A DNA stretch of 64,000 nt from Actinopolyspora erythraea. Lineage in GTDB: Bacteria > Actinomycetota > Actinomycetes > Mycobacteriales > Pseudonocardiaceae. The stretch is taken from assembly GCF_002263515.1 (NCBI RefSeq), contig NZ_CP022752.1:1054001-1118000 (forward strand), written 5' to 3'. Position numbers and translations under genes: made by a program. Below, piece after piece: positions 26,747-35,523 of the stretch (positions are counted from its first letter, which is position 1; the number at the start of each line of letters is the position of its first letter). Under the pieces are notes generated by a model. That model was not told where the DNA came from. It saw nothing but the letters and a program-made list of their open reading frames with translations, and ran no database searches.

Positions 26747-28888
26747 ATGTTCCGGGGCCCGATGTCGATGCTCTGCTCGGTGGACACGAGTGTGATTGGG
26801 GCTGGCGTGCGGCGCGGCGGCGTGCTGTTGAAACTCTTCGGTCTTTGTGTGCTCTCCGGTGTGCTGGTGGCGAGCCTGATGCTGCCCGCCGCCATCGGTG
26901 CCGGTGCGATGGTCAACGAGACGACCTCGGCGATGTCGAGGATGTCGGATTCGCTGGAGAAGGCGCGGATGCCGTTGACCACCGAGGTGCTCGACCGCGA
27001 CGGGAATTCGATCGCCCACTTCTACGAGGACTACCGCGTGCCCGCCTCCTCGGACCAGATCGCCGACACGATGCGCGCGGCGATCACCGCGATCGAGGAC
27101 AAGCGGTTCTGGGACCACAACGGTGTCGACTGGCAGGGCACCATGCGCGCGCTGGCCACCAACATCAGCAGCGGCTCGGTGGAGGAGGGGGCCTCCACGA
27201 TCACCCAGCAGTACGTGAAGAACTACCTGGTGCACGTGGCCGCCGACAACAAGGTGGAGCGGCACGACGCGCAGGCGACCACCATCGCGCGCAAGCTGCG
27301 GGAGGCGCGGCTGGCCGTGGAGCTGGAGCGCACCATGAGCAAGGAGGAGATCCTCACCTCCTACCTGAACGTGGTGCCGTTCGGCAACCAGACCTTCGGC
27401 GTGGGGGCCGCCGCCCAGACCTACTTCGGCATCGGTCCGGACCAGCTCAACATTCAGCAGGCGGCACTGCTGGCCGCGATCGTCAACGCCCCCGGCGCGC
27501 TCAACCCGAACAGCAACCCCGACGCGGCACGGGAGCGTCGCAACGAGGTCATCAACCGGATGGCCGAGCCCAACAACAACTTCCGGATCACCGAGGAGGA
27601 CGCCGAGCGCGCGAAGAAGCAGCCCCTCGGCGTGCTGTCCCCGCTGGGAAGGCCGCCGAGCAGCTGCGTGAGCGCGGGTGGCAGCGCCACCAACGGCTTC
27701 TTCTGCTCCTACCTGCGCGACTACCTCAACGAGGCCGGCTTCAGCGACAAGGAGCTGGAGAGCGGTGGCTACACCATTCACACCACGATGGATCCCGAGG
27801 CCACCCAGGCGGCCAAGAAGGCGGCCGAGGCACAGGTGCCCAAGAACTCCGAGGGCATCGCCAACCCGATGGCGATCGTGGAGCCGGGCAAGAACAGCCA
27901 CGAGGTGCGCGCGCTGGTCGCCAACCGCGACTTCGGCAACGACGCCAGCAAGGGGCAGACGGCCTACAACATCGTCACCAATGTGAACGGCTTCGGTGCC
28001 GGTTCGGTGTTCAAGATCTTCACGGCCGCCGCCGCGATCCAGCAGGGTTGGACCCCGGATCAGACCATTCCGGTCCCGGTCTCCTACACGACGCACGAGT
28101 TCGGCCACGGCCAGCGGTGGACCGTGCACAACGCCGAGGGCGTCTCCTCCGGGAGCAGGAGCCTGCGGGACGCGCTGGCCACCTCCCCGAACACCGGGTT
28201 CGTGTGGCTGCTGGAGAAGGTCGGGCTCGACAACGCCGTGGACATGGCCCAGAAACTGGGGCTGCGCCACAGCCTCAGCCGGAAGGTGGACGCCGACGGC
28301 GACCCCGACACGGACGGGAAGGTCACCAAGGCGAAGGACATCAAGCAGAGCAGGCAGGGCTCGTTCACGCTCGGTGTTGATCCGGTGAGCGTGCTGGAGC
28401 TGTCCAACGTGATGGCCACCATCGCCAGCGACGGCACGTGGTGCCCGCCCACTCCGGTGGAGTCGATCACCGATCGCGACGGCGAACCGGTCGAGGTCGA
28501 CGAGAAGCCCTGCGAGCAGGCGGTCGCGCCGCGCACCGCGCACGGGCTGGCGCAGGGGCTGTCCGACGACCACAAGGCGGGCGGCACCTCGCACGCCGCC
28601 GCCGAGGCGGCGGGCTGGACCAGGCCGTTGATGGCGAAGACGGGAACCACGCAGAACTACCGCTCCGCCGTGCTGGTCGGTGCCACTCCGCAGATGGCTG
28701 GTGCCGTGATGACCTACACGGACGGGCCACCTCGGAAGGGCATCTGCGTCAACGGCAGTGCGCCGCCCTACCAGTGCGGTAACACGGCGGGCAACCTCTA
28801 CGGCGGGACCATCCCGGCGCGGACGTTCTACCCGGCCATGAAGAAGGTGCACGAGGGCCTCCCGGTCGAACAGCTGCCCGAGTTCTGA
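26747..28888 (+). CDS. Class A penicillin-binding protein (bifunctional transglycosylase/transpeptidase)
   Basis: The 713-aa membrane-anchored enzyme polymerises and crosslinks peptidoglycan. One N-terminal transmembrane helix (LFGLCVLSGVLVASLMLPAA, about 30-50) precedes the glycosyltransferase domain, with its catalytic Glu in AIEDKRFWDHNGVD (about 115-128) and EGASTITQQYVKN. The transpeptidase domain has SVFK (about 420), SPN in LATSPNTGF and KTGT (about 630), the three motifs of an active serine acyltransferase. The short tail ends EQLPEF, with no PASTA repeat and no long Pro-rich tail. ATG 26747 is uncertain; several in-frame starts precede the helix. A strong terminator follows. Confidence 0.93.
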   Translation: MFRGPMSMLCSVDTSVIGAGVRRGGVLLKLFGLCVLSGVLVASLMLPAAIGAGAMVNETTSAMSRMSDSLEKARMPLTTEVLDRDGNSIAHFYEDYRVPASSDQIADTMRAAITAIEDKRFWDHNGVDWQGTMRALATNISSGSVEEGASTITQQYVKNYLVHVAADNKVERHDAQATTIARKLREARLAVELERTMSKEEILTSYLNVVPFGNQTFGVGAAAQTYFGIGPDQLNIQQAALLAAIVNAPGALNPNSNPDAARERRNEVINRMAEPNNNFRITEEDAERAKKQPLGVLSPLGRPPSSCVSAGGSATNGFFCSYLRDYLNEAGFSDKELESGGYTIHTTMDPEATQAAKKAAEAQVPKNSEGIANPMAIVEPGKNSHEVRALVANRDFGNDASKGQTAYNIVTNVNGFGAGSVFKIFTAAAAIQQGWTPDQTIPVPVSYTTHEFGHGQRWTVHNAEGVSSGSRSLRDALATSPNTGFVWLLEKVGLDNAVDMAQKLGLRHSLSRKVDADGDPDTDGKVTKAKDIKQSRQGSFTLGVDPVSVLELSNVMATIASDGTWCPPTPVESITDRDGEPVEVDEKPCEQAVAPRTAHGLAQGLSDDHKAGGTSHAAAEAAGWTRPLMAKTGTTQNYRSAVLVGATPQMAGAVMTYTDGPPRKGICVNGSAPPYQCGNTAGNLYGGTIPARTFYPAMKKVHEGLPVEQLPEF

Positions 28889-29236
28889 CGGGCTCGTCCG
28901 GTCCTGCCGCGGGGTGGGCCCGCTCGACGGAACCTCCCCCTTCGCCGGGGAACGACGATCGGGCGGCGGCCCCGCCGCACGACGTCGGACCGTCCTCGCG
29001 GGAACGCCGGTCGGGAGGACTCGCGGATGATCGGCTCGTAGCCGGAGTTTCCGGTAACGGCGGTTCGAAGAGCAGTACGGCCCGGCCGGTCGCACCCTCA
29101 GGCGACCGGCCGGGCCGGGTCTTTCCGTTCGGTTCGCCGCTGCCCGTTCCAGCGGTACCGCCACGCGTTCACTCGCCCCGGCACCACATCGCGCCGGCCC
29201 GAGCACCGGGGCTCGGGCCGGACCGGGCGTGGCAGC
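28889..29236. other. Intergenic region between converging PBP and CPBP genes
   Basis: No gene is supported. The stretch contains the terminator at 29079-29116; the rest shows no RNA gene, repeat or ribosome-binding site. Confidence 0.5.
29079..29116. terminator. Strong terminator between converging genes
   Basis: A perfect 15-bp stem, GGCCCGGCCGGTCGC (29079-29093) with GCGACCGGCCGGGCC (29102-29116) and an 8-nt loop, is followed by GGGTCTTTCC on the plus side. Confidence 0.85.
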
Positions 29237-30199
29237 TCAGCGGTGGTGGAACCGGGAGACACCGCTGCTGATGCCCTCTTCGACCCGCTGTTCGCGGGGA
29301 AGGCTCACCGGCAGCCGGTGCAGCGCGATCAGCAGCAGGATCAACAGTCCCAGCACGATCCAGCCGGTCCAGCCGAGCAGCCCGACCGAGACGTTGGAAA
29401 CCGGATCCCCCGGTGCGTTGAACACGGCGGGCAGTACGGCCGCGGCGTTGAGGAAGCCGTGCGCGATCACGGCCGGCCACACGCTGCGCGAGGCGAGCCT
29501 GAGCCAGCCGAGCAGCACGCTGACCAGCACGCAGAACACGACCATCATGATGAAGGCGACCACCACCGGAACGGAGGGGTAGTTGTAGCCGAGCACCAGC
29601 AGCGGCGCGTGCCACAGCCCCCACAGCACTCCGGTGACCAGGAACGCGGCGGGTTGTCCCAGCGGAAGCAGGGCAGGGGTGAGGTAGCCGCGCCAGCCCC
29701 ACTCCTCCCCGGCGGCGGGGATCACGTTGAGCCAGCCGAACACGAACACCTGCGCCAGCACCAGCGCGAGGCCGACGAACGCGGAGTCCGGGGCCTGATC
29801 GATCACCGAGAACCGCAGCTGTCCCGGCAGGCCGGTGAAGTCCAGCCAGTGCGCGTCGTAGACGGCCAGCGCCCAGCCGACCACCAGCGCCAGCAGCATG
29901 GCCACCGGTGCGCCGATCCAGCCGAGCAGGCCGTGACGCCACCAGCCGCGCACCCCGCTGGGATGGGTGACGCCCGTCTCGCGGAGCATCCTCGCTCGCG
30001 GGCTGATCCACCGGTTGGTCACGAACGTCGCCACGGCGGGCATGAACATCATCGCGATCAGCAGCGCCGGAGACCAGTCCGAGTTCAGCCCCCTGCCGGA
30101 AAGCCACAGCGGCAGGGTCAGCAACCACGCCGGTACGTAGGCGATCAGCACGAAGCCGACCACACCGCGAACATCCACTCGGTCGTACTCGGAGTTCAT
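29237..30199 (-). CDS. CPBP-family intramembrane metalloprotease (CAAX/Abi type)
   Basis: The 320-aa polytopic protein has about eight hydrophobic helices. The CPBP (Abi) signature motifs are present: AAGEEWGWRGYLTP with the paired glutamates and arginine (about residue 165), GVLWGLWHAPLLVLG with the catalytic histidine (about 195-205), and VIAHGFLNAAAVL with the third-motif His and Asn. The family includes the eukaryotic prenyl protease Rce1 and bacterial bacteriocin-immunity or signalling proteases; the substrate here is unknown. ATG 30199 has no ribosome-binding site but is preceded by CAGAAT about 8 nt upstream on its strand, so leaderless translation is possible. It appears monocistronic. 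Confidence 0.88.
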   Translation of the reverse strand: MNSEYDRVDVRGVVGFVLIAYVPAWLLTLPLWLSGRGLNSDWSPALLIAMMFMPAVATFVTNRWISPRARMLRETGVTHPSGVRGWWRHGLLGWIGAPVAMLLALVVGWALAVYDAHWLDFTGLPGQLRFSVIDQAPDSAFVGLALVLAQVFVFGWLNVIPAAGEEWGWRGYLTPALLPLGQPAAFLVTGVLWGLWHAPLLVLGYNYPSVPVVVAFIMMVVFCVLVSVLLGWLRLASRSVWPAVIAHGFLNAAAVLPAVFNAPGDPVSNVSVGLLGWTGWIVLGLLILLLIALHRLPVSLPREQRVEEGISSGVSRFHHR

Positions 30200-30523
30200 C
30201 CGGATATTCTGCCAACCGACGTCGCCCGCACACAGCGGGTGATTTCCGGTGTTCCCCCAAAGTCGCCAACGGGGTTCCGAGTGCTCCCAAAGGTCTCCCG
30301 CGCGCACGGCGAACCGAGCGTCGGCCGGGTGGCGCCGGGGCGTCCCGGAATTCCGGGGAACTCCGGGACGCCCGTCTCACACCACCGCGTGCGCGGTGCT
30401 CCCAATCGGGCCGTTCGGTCGGGCGGCGGCTCGCCCGCCCAGCCCGAGCGCCCGGTCCCGTCACGGAAGCTCATGGCTGGTGACCGCCCCGCGGCGGCGG
30501 ATCCGACAGCCGGACGGGTGCTC
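30200..30523. other. Intergenic region between metE and the CPBP gene
   Basis: No gene is supported. A 12-bp stem GGGCGTCCCGGA (30338-30349) with TCCGGGACGCCC (30362-30373) and 12-nt loop probably ends the metE transcript. The 30200-30240 part holds the CPBP promoter region. Confidence 0.55.
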
Positions 30524-32815
30524 TCAGCTCCGCGACGAGCCGCGCACCCGCTCGGTCGCCACGCGCATGTTCCCCAGGGCCGTTCTCACCTCCTCGTAGC
30601 CACGGGTCTTGAGCCCGCAGTCGGGGTTGACCCACAACCGCTCGGCCGGCACCGCCTCCAGCGCCGCGTTGAGCAGCTTCTCGATCTCGTCGGAATCCGG
30701 CACGCGCGGCGAGTGGATGTCGTAGACACCCGGGCCGACTCCCCTGGCGAAGCCGACCTCGTTGAGGTCGTCCAGCACCTCCATCCGGGAGCGCGCGGCC
30801 TCCAGGCTCGTCACGTCCGCGTCGAGGTCCACGATCGCGTTGATGACCTCGCCGAACTCGGAGTAGCACAGGTGGGTGTGGATCTGCGTGGCGTCGGTCA
30901 CGCCGGAGGTGGCCAGCCGGAAGGAGCGCACCGCCCACTCCAGGTACTGCCCGTGCCGCTCGGACCGCAGCGGCAGCAGCTCGCGCAGCGCGGGCTCGTC
31001 GACCTGCACCACGCCGATACCGGCCGACTCCAGGTCGTTCACCTCGTCGCGGATCGCCAGCGCCACCTGGTTGGCGGTGTCGCCGAGCGGCTGGTCGTCC
31101 CGGACGAAGGACCAGGCCAGGATGGTCACCGGCCCGGTGAGCATGCCCTTGACCGGCTTGTCGGTCATGCTCTGGGCCTTCTTGGCCCACTCGACCGTGA
31201 TGGGTTTCGGCCGCGAGACGTCGCCGAACAGGATCGGTGGGCGCACGCAGCGCGAACCGTAGGACTGGACCCAGCCGTTGAGCGTGCTGACGAAGCCGTT
31301 CATGTGCTCGGAGAAGTACTGCACCATGTCGTTGCGCTCGGGCTCGCCGTGCACGAGCACGTCCAGACCGAGCTCCTCCTGCATGGTGATCACGCGCCGG
31401 ATCTCGTCGACCATCCTGGTGTCGTAGGTGGCCTGGTCGATCCTGCCGTCCCGGAGCTGGGCGCGCGCCCTGCGGACGTCGGTGGTCTGCGGGAACGAGC
31501 CGATCGTGGTGGTCGGCAGCGGTGGCAGTCCCAGTGCCCGCTGCTGATCCGCACGCCGCTTGCCGTACTCACCGCGTTCCGCGTCCCGCGGGCGCAGTTT
31601 CGAGGTTCGCTCGCGCACCGCCCTGTCGTGCGGCTTGGCCGCGTTCCGCCGGTCCTCGATCGGGGCGCGGGCCCGGTCCAGCTGGTCGCGTACCGCCTCG
31701 CGTCCCTCGTGCAGGGCGCGGTCGAGCAGCACGACCTCCTCGACCTTCTGCCGCGCGAACGCCAGCCAGGACTTGACCTGCGGGTCGATGTCCTCCTCGG
31801 CCTCGACGTCGTAGGGAACGTGCAGCAGTGAGCAGGAGGTGCCGACCGAGACCTCACCGGCCAGGCCGAGCAGCGTGGCCGCTTTGGACAGCGCGTCGTC
31901 GAGGTCGGTCCGCCAGATGTTGCGGCCTTCTACCAGGCCCGCCACCAGCGTTTTGTCCCGCAGCCCGGTCAGCCCGGACAGCACCTCCATCGTGGTCGAG
32001 CCCGCCACGAGGTCGACCCCGACCGCCTCGACAGGTGAGGAGGCCAGCACACCGAGGGCTTCGCCCGGATCGCCGAAGTAGGTGGGCACGAACAGTTTCG
32101 GCCGGGCGGTGAGCCCACCGAGCCTGCGGTAGGTCCCGCGCAGCTTCTCCAGTTCCTCGGGCTCGCGGTCGGCGGCGAACGCGGGCTCGTCCAACTGCAC
32201 CCATTCCGCGCCGGCGCGGTGGAGTTCGGCCAGCAGCTCGGCGTAGACCTCGATCAGGTCGTCCAGCCGGTGCAGCGGTGCGAAGGAGGACGGCGCGCCC
32301 TCGGCGTTCTTGGACAGCAGCAGGAAGGTCAGCGGCCCCACCAGCACGGGGCGGGTGGTTATCCCGAGTTCCCCGGCCTCCAGGAACCGTTCCACCGGGG
32401 TGCGGTCGGTGAGTTCGAACTCGGTGTCCGGGCCGATCTCGGGAACGAGGTAGTGGTAGTTGGTGTCGAACCACTTCGTCATCTCCAGCGGCGGCGTGGA
32501 CTCCACGCCGCGTGCCATGGCGAAGTAGGTGTCCAACGGGCCCAGCCCGAGCTCGCGGTAGCGCTTCGGAACCGCGCCGAAGGTCACCGCGGTGTCCAGG
32601 ACCTGGTCGTAGTAGGAGAACGTGTTGCTGGGAACGGATCCCAGGCCCGCCTCGTGCAGTTCCCGCCAACTCTGGACGCGCAACGAGCGGGCGGTTTCGC
32701 GCAGCTGGTCCTCGCCGCTGTTGCCCGCCCAGTAGCTCTCCAGGGCCCGCTTGAGTTCCCGTCGGGGACCGATACGGGGGTAGCCGAGTACGGTGGATCC
32801 GATTTCGCTGGTCAA
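30524..32815 (-). CDS. metE: Cobalamin-independent methionine synthase
   Basis: The 763-aa enzyme methylates homocysteine with 5-methyltetrahydropteroyltri-L-glutamate, without B12. It has the two-domain MetE layout: N-terminal domain starting [20 protein letters not shown] and C-terminal catalytic domain starting [15 protein letters not shown]. Zinc ligands are visible in HTHLCYSEF (His and Cys), SLEAARS (Glu) and [10 protein letters not shown] (Cys). The start is TTG 32815 with GAGGAGAG 5 nt upstream; no ATG or GTG fits the conserved start of the protein. A cobalamin riboswitch lies about 150 nt upstream, so the gene should be off when B12 is plentiful and a B12-dependent MetH, presumably elsewhere, can work. 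Confidence 0.96.
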   Translation of the reverse strand: MTSEIGSTVLGYPRIGPRRELKRALESYWAGNSGEDQLRETARSLRVQSWRELHEAGLGSVPSNTFSYYDQVLDTAVTFGAVPKRYRELGLGPLDTYFAMARGVESTPPLEMTKWFDTNYHYLVPEIGPDTEFELTDRTPVERFLEAGELGITTRPVLVGPLTFLLLSKNAEGAPSSFAPLHRLDDLIEVYAELLAELHRAGAEWVQLDEPAFAADREPEELEKLRGTYRRLGGLTARPKLFVPTYFGDPGEALGVLASSPVEAVGVDLVAGSTTMEVLSGLTGLRDKTLVAGLVEGRNIWRTDLDDALSKAATLLGLAGEVSVGTSCSLLHVPYDVEAEEDIDPQVKSWLAFARQKVEEVVLLDRALHEGREAVRDQLDRARAPIEDRRNAAKPHDRAVRERTSKLRPRDAERGEYGKRRADQQRALGLPPLPTTTIGSFPQTTDVRRARAQLRDGRIDQATYDTRMVDEIRRVITMQEELGLDVLVHGEPERNDMVQYFSEHMNGFVSTLNGWVQSYGSRCVRPPILFGDVSRPKPITVEWAKKAQSMTDKPVKGMLTGPVTILAWSFVRDDQPLGDTANQVALAIRDEVNDLESAGIGVVQVDEPALRELLPLRSERHGQYLEWAVRSFRLATSGVTDATQIHTHLCYSEFGEVINAIVDLDADVTSLEAARSRMEVLDDLNEVGFARGVGPGVYDIHSPRVPDSDEIEKLLNAALEAVPAERLWVNPDCGLKTRGYEEVRTALGNMRVATERVRGSSRS

Positions 32816-32959
32816 AGCTCTCTCCTCGCGAGCTCGACGACATGGTCGACCGAGCGCCTCGAGGCAGCGGAAGGCACACGTGTCCACGGTCGCGTGGGAG
32901 CTCGCGACGTGCCCGTCCTGCCGACCTTCCCTCGAGGCCCCGGACCGGCGCACCTTCCC

Positions 32960-33185
32960 CGGTGCGCACCGACGGCAGGTCTTCGGACTCGTGGGCCCGC
33001 CGGCTCTCGCCGGTTCTCCTACTGGTCGTCGGCTTCCCGGGTTCGCGACCCAGTGCCGTGTTCCGCTCGCGGTCCCCGGGGGGCCGCGGTCGTGACGACG
33101 TTCGTTCCCACTCACCGCTGCGGGGCAGTTCCGGATTCGCACCGGATTCCCTCTTGCCTCACCGGCGGGGCCGTGCGCCCTCGCC
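32960..33185 (-). promoter_or_regulatory. Cobalamin (B12) riboswitch upstream of metE
   Basis: On the minus strand the region reads AGGGAATCCGGTGCGAATCC followed by GGAACTGCCCCGCAGCGGTG, the conserved core of B12 riboswitches including the GAATCCGG pairing and the GCCCCGC element. It ends with GAGTCCGAAGACCTGCCGTC, typical for the 3' side. A closing helix can form from GCGCAC near 33180 and GTGCGC near 32960. The aptamer is about 220 nt and lies upstream of the metE start. B12 binding is expected to reduce metE expression; the expression platform is not resolved. Confidence 0.9.
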
Positions 33186-33227
33186 GCTGAACCATCGGCG
33201 CTCGTATGGTCACCCGCCCCGTCCGGT

Positions 33228-33353
33228 TTGGCAAGTGCCGACCGCCTCTCGCGGCTCGCGTGCGGGGGGCTCGCACCGTCGCTCGGCTGCCGTTTCGCCG
33301 TTCGGTGTATCAGCGGTCACACCGTGTTCGGGGCGGGGTGGTGAACTTGCCAA
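33228..33353. promoter_or_regulatory. Paired TTGGCAAGT inverted sites upstream of the serine hydrolase
   Basis: TTGGCAAGT at 33228-33236 and its exact complement ACTTGCCAA at 33345-33353 are 108 nt apart between the riboswitch and the hydrolase start. Such spacing could allow looping by a dimeric regulator, or a long-range stem; neither is demonstrated. Confidence 0.3.
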
Positions 33354-33383
33354 GTCCGGTGGCGCCGCGAAAGCATGTGGCCC

Positions 33384-34736
33384 ATGGCGAGTGAACTTCT
33401 GCCTGCGACTCGGCGCGCGCTGTTGCGCCGACTGGCTCTGGAGCAGTCGGGTAACCGCGTCCCCTCACTCATCGCGGGGCTGGTGCGCGACGGTGCGACG
33501 ATCTGGGTCGATTCCCGGGGGCGGGTGGGCGACCGACGGCCCGACGCCGACACGCAGTACCGCATCGGTTCCATCACCAAGACCTTCGTGGCGGTGCTGG
33601 TGATGCGGCTGCGCGACGAGGGGCTGCTGTCGTTGTCCGACCGGTTCGGCGACCACGTGCCGGGCACGGCGGTCGACGACCGGCAGGTCTGGCAGTTGCT
33701 CGCGCACTGCAGCGGTCTCAGCTCCGAGCCGGCCGGGCAGTGGTGGGAGCGGACCGAGGGCGACGCCCCCGAGGATTTCCTCGCGGGGGTGGACAGTGCC
33801 CAGCTGCGCCCCGAGCCGCGGCACGTGTTCCACTACTCCAACACCGCGTTCGGGTTGTTGGGGCAGTTGGTCGAACGGCTGCGCGGCAAGGACTTCACGG
33901 CGGTGCTCCGGGAGGAGATCCTGGAACCGCTGGGGATGCGGCGTACCACGGACAGCCCCGTGGCGCCGTACGCTCCCGGCCTGGCGGTGCACCCCTGGGC
34001 GGACGTGCTGCAGCCCGAGCCCTTCGCCGACGCCGCCGCGATGGCCCCCGCCGGCCAGTTGTGGTCCACTGTGGACGACATGCTCCGGTGGTTGCGCTTC
34101 CTCGCGGGTGAGACCGGACAGGTGCTGCACCCGGACACGCTCGACGAGATGCGCCAACCGGCCAGTGTGGACGACGGTGCGCAGTGGACCAGGGGAGCGG
34201 GACTGGGGCTGCAGCTGGCCCGGCACGGCGGACGCGCCCTCGTCGGGCACGGTGGCTCCATGCCGGGCTTTCTGGCCAACGTGCTGGCCGATCCCGCCGA
34301 GTCCACCGGCGTGGTGTTCCTGGCCAACACCACCTCGGGGGTGAGTGGTGCGCTCGCCACCGACCTGCTCGACATCCTCGCCGAGCACGAACCCCGCATC
34401 CCTCCGGAGTGGACACCCGGCGGTGGGGTGTCGGCGGAACTGCTGGAGCTGACCGGGCTGTGGTACTGGGGGCCGGTGCCGCATCTGCTCCGGGTGCTGC
34501 CCGACGGGATGCTCGACCTCTCGGCCTGGCAGGGGCCGGGGCGCGCGTCGCGCTTCCGGCCGGACGGGGAAGGCGACTGGATCGGACTGGATGGGTACCA
34601 CCGCGGTGAGCGGCTGCGGGTCCTGCGTGCCGAGGACGGGACCACCCCGTACCTGGACCTCAACACCTTCATTCTCACCAGGAGGCCCTACGATCCCGCC
34701 GCGCCCGTGCCGGGGGGCACGTTGACCTGGGAGTGA
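33384..34736 (+). CDS. Serine beta-lactamase-fold hydrolase (class C-like/esterase family)
   Basis: The 450-aa protein belongs to the PBP4*/beta-lactamase-fold hydrolases. The nucleophile is the Ser of GSITKTFVAVL (S-x-x-K, about residue 63), the Tyr motif is YSN in HVFHYSNTAFGLLG (about 151), and the third motif appears as LVGHGGSMPGF (about 288). No signal peptide is seen, so it is probably cytoplasmic, unlike a true beta-lactamase, and more likely an esterase or peptidase. A C-terminal beta-rich segment of about 100 residues (TGLWYWGPVPHLLRVLPDGM) resembles the accessory lipocalin-like domain of such hydrolases. Neither ATG 33375 nor 33384 has a clear ribosome-binding site. A hairpin and repeat copy G follow. 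Confidence 0.85.
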   Translation: MASELLPATRRALLRRLALEQSGNRVPSLIAGLVRDGATIWVDSRGRVGDRRPDADTQYRIGSITKTFVAVLVMRLRDEGLLSLSDRFGDHVPGTAVDDRQVWQLLAHCSGLSSEPAGQWWERTEGDAPEDFLAGVDSAQLRPEPRHVFHYSNTAFGLLGQLVERLRGKDFTAVLREEILEPLGMRRTTDSPVAPYAPGLAVHPWADVLQPEPFADAAAMAPAGQLWSTVDDMLRWLRFLAGETGQVLHPDTLDEMRQPASVDDGAQWTRGAGLGLQLARHGGRALVGHGGSMPGFLANVLADPAESTGVVFLANTTSGVSGALATDLLDILAEHEPRIPPEWTPGGGVSAELLELTGLWYWGPVPHLLRVLPDGMLDLSAWQGPGRASRFRPDGEGDWIGLDGYHRGERLRVLRAEDGTTPYLDLNTFILTRRPYDPAAPVPGGTLTWE

Positions 34737-34741
34737 GAACC

Positions 34742-34775
34742 GGGTCGGGCCCTCGCGGGAGTTCGTGGGCCCGAC
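34742..34775 (+). terminator. Hairpin after the serine hydrolase gene
   Basis: GGTCGGGCC (34743-34751) pairs with GGCCCGACC (34768-34776) immediately after the stop codon; the loop is 16 nt. Confidence 0.65.
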
Positions 34776-34791
34776 CTTCGTGGTTACTCGT

Positions 34792-34910
34792 CCGGCGGAA
34801 CCTCTCGCACGGGTCTCGCCGTGGGCGCCCGACCTCGGGTAACGGGCGCACAACGTTCGAGGTCGTCCCCAGCGGAAAACGCGCGGGACGCCGCTCGGTG
34901 GTCGAGCCGC
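34792..34910 (+). repeat. 3'-flanking nested-hairpin repeat, copy G (diverged)
   Basis: GGCGGAACCTCTCGCACGGG begins at 34794, 58 nt after the hydrolase stop and in its orientation. The inner stem is CGACCTCG with CGAGGTCG around GGTAACGGGCGCACAACGTT. It is different in sequence from other copies yet still paired. The right outer arm is degenerate. Confidence 0.6.
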
Positions 34911-35421
34911 GAGACCGGCTGTTTCGGAGCTGCCGCGCCGAAGCGCACCGCCCAGATGTCCTTGCCCCCGTCGGGCGGGGCGGAACCGTGACGCGGAGTA
35001 CGTCGAGTGCCGCTTCGGCGGACGGACAGTACTGCTCCGTTCGCGGCCATCCCTGGCTTCCGTCCCGGTGCGTGGACTGGCACGACCGTGCGGCCGCGTA
35101 CCCCGGCACGCTGACGCTCCGTCCCCGTGGTCGTCCCGGTAGCCGGAAGTGGGAGCAGCGCTGCAGGAGGTGACCGCACGTTCCCGCCGTGTCCGCGCCC
35201 GGTGGGGAGGTCCGAGGAAGCGGTGGTTTCCGGTCCATCGGACCGTGCGCTGCCGTCGTCGGACGATCGACGTTGTGTGAGCGCTCTCGGCGAACAGTTA
35301 ACGCTCCTGGGGGGGGGCGGGTGTGAACGCAGTGTGTCGTTCGCTTCGCCGTGCGCTGCCGAGCGGAGCGGACGGCGAGGGGTGGTACTCCGTCCGAGGG
35401 AGAACCCGGGTTGCTCATGTG
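34911..35421. other. Intergenic region upstream of the symporter gene
   Basis: No gene is supported in about 510 nt. A run of nine G at 35309-35317 is the longest homopolymer noticed in the window. Short frames on both strands lack ribosome-binding sites and normal codon bias. Confidence 0.4.
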
Positions 35422-35476
35422 TTGACCGTCACCCGATCGTGTCGTACGTTGTCGAACAACGTTCGGTATTCCGGAC
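35422..35476 (+). promoter_or_regulatory. Symporter promoter with IclR operator pair
   Basis: TTGACC (35422-35427), a 17-nt spacer and TACGTT (35445-35450) form the promoter. The operator CGTTGTCGAACAACG (35447-35461) starts in the -10 and covers the expected start point, followed directly by the second palindrome GTTCGGTATTCCGGAC (35461-35476). The same two palindromes in the same order occur at 38970-38999. Two abutting dimer sites fit IclR repressors. Confidence 0.75.
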
Positions 35477-35523
35477 ATGCGATTGGAGAGCCAACTCGCG
35501 GACGGCGACAGGATCGGACGACA

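Noticed and set aside
29243..31831. An 862-codon plus-strand frame
   Set aside because: It is antisense to the CPBP protease and metE genes and rich in His/Gln/Arg as expected for a complement frame.
30524..33142. Upstream extension of metE to 33142
   Set aside because: The extension reads through the cobalamin riboswitch; the conserved MetE start and GAGGAGAG support TTG 32815.
35309..35317. Run of nine G as a possible phase-variation tract
   Set aside because: It lies in non-coding DNA, over 100 nt upstream of the symporter promoter, and no frame or promoter spacing depends on its length.
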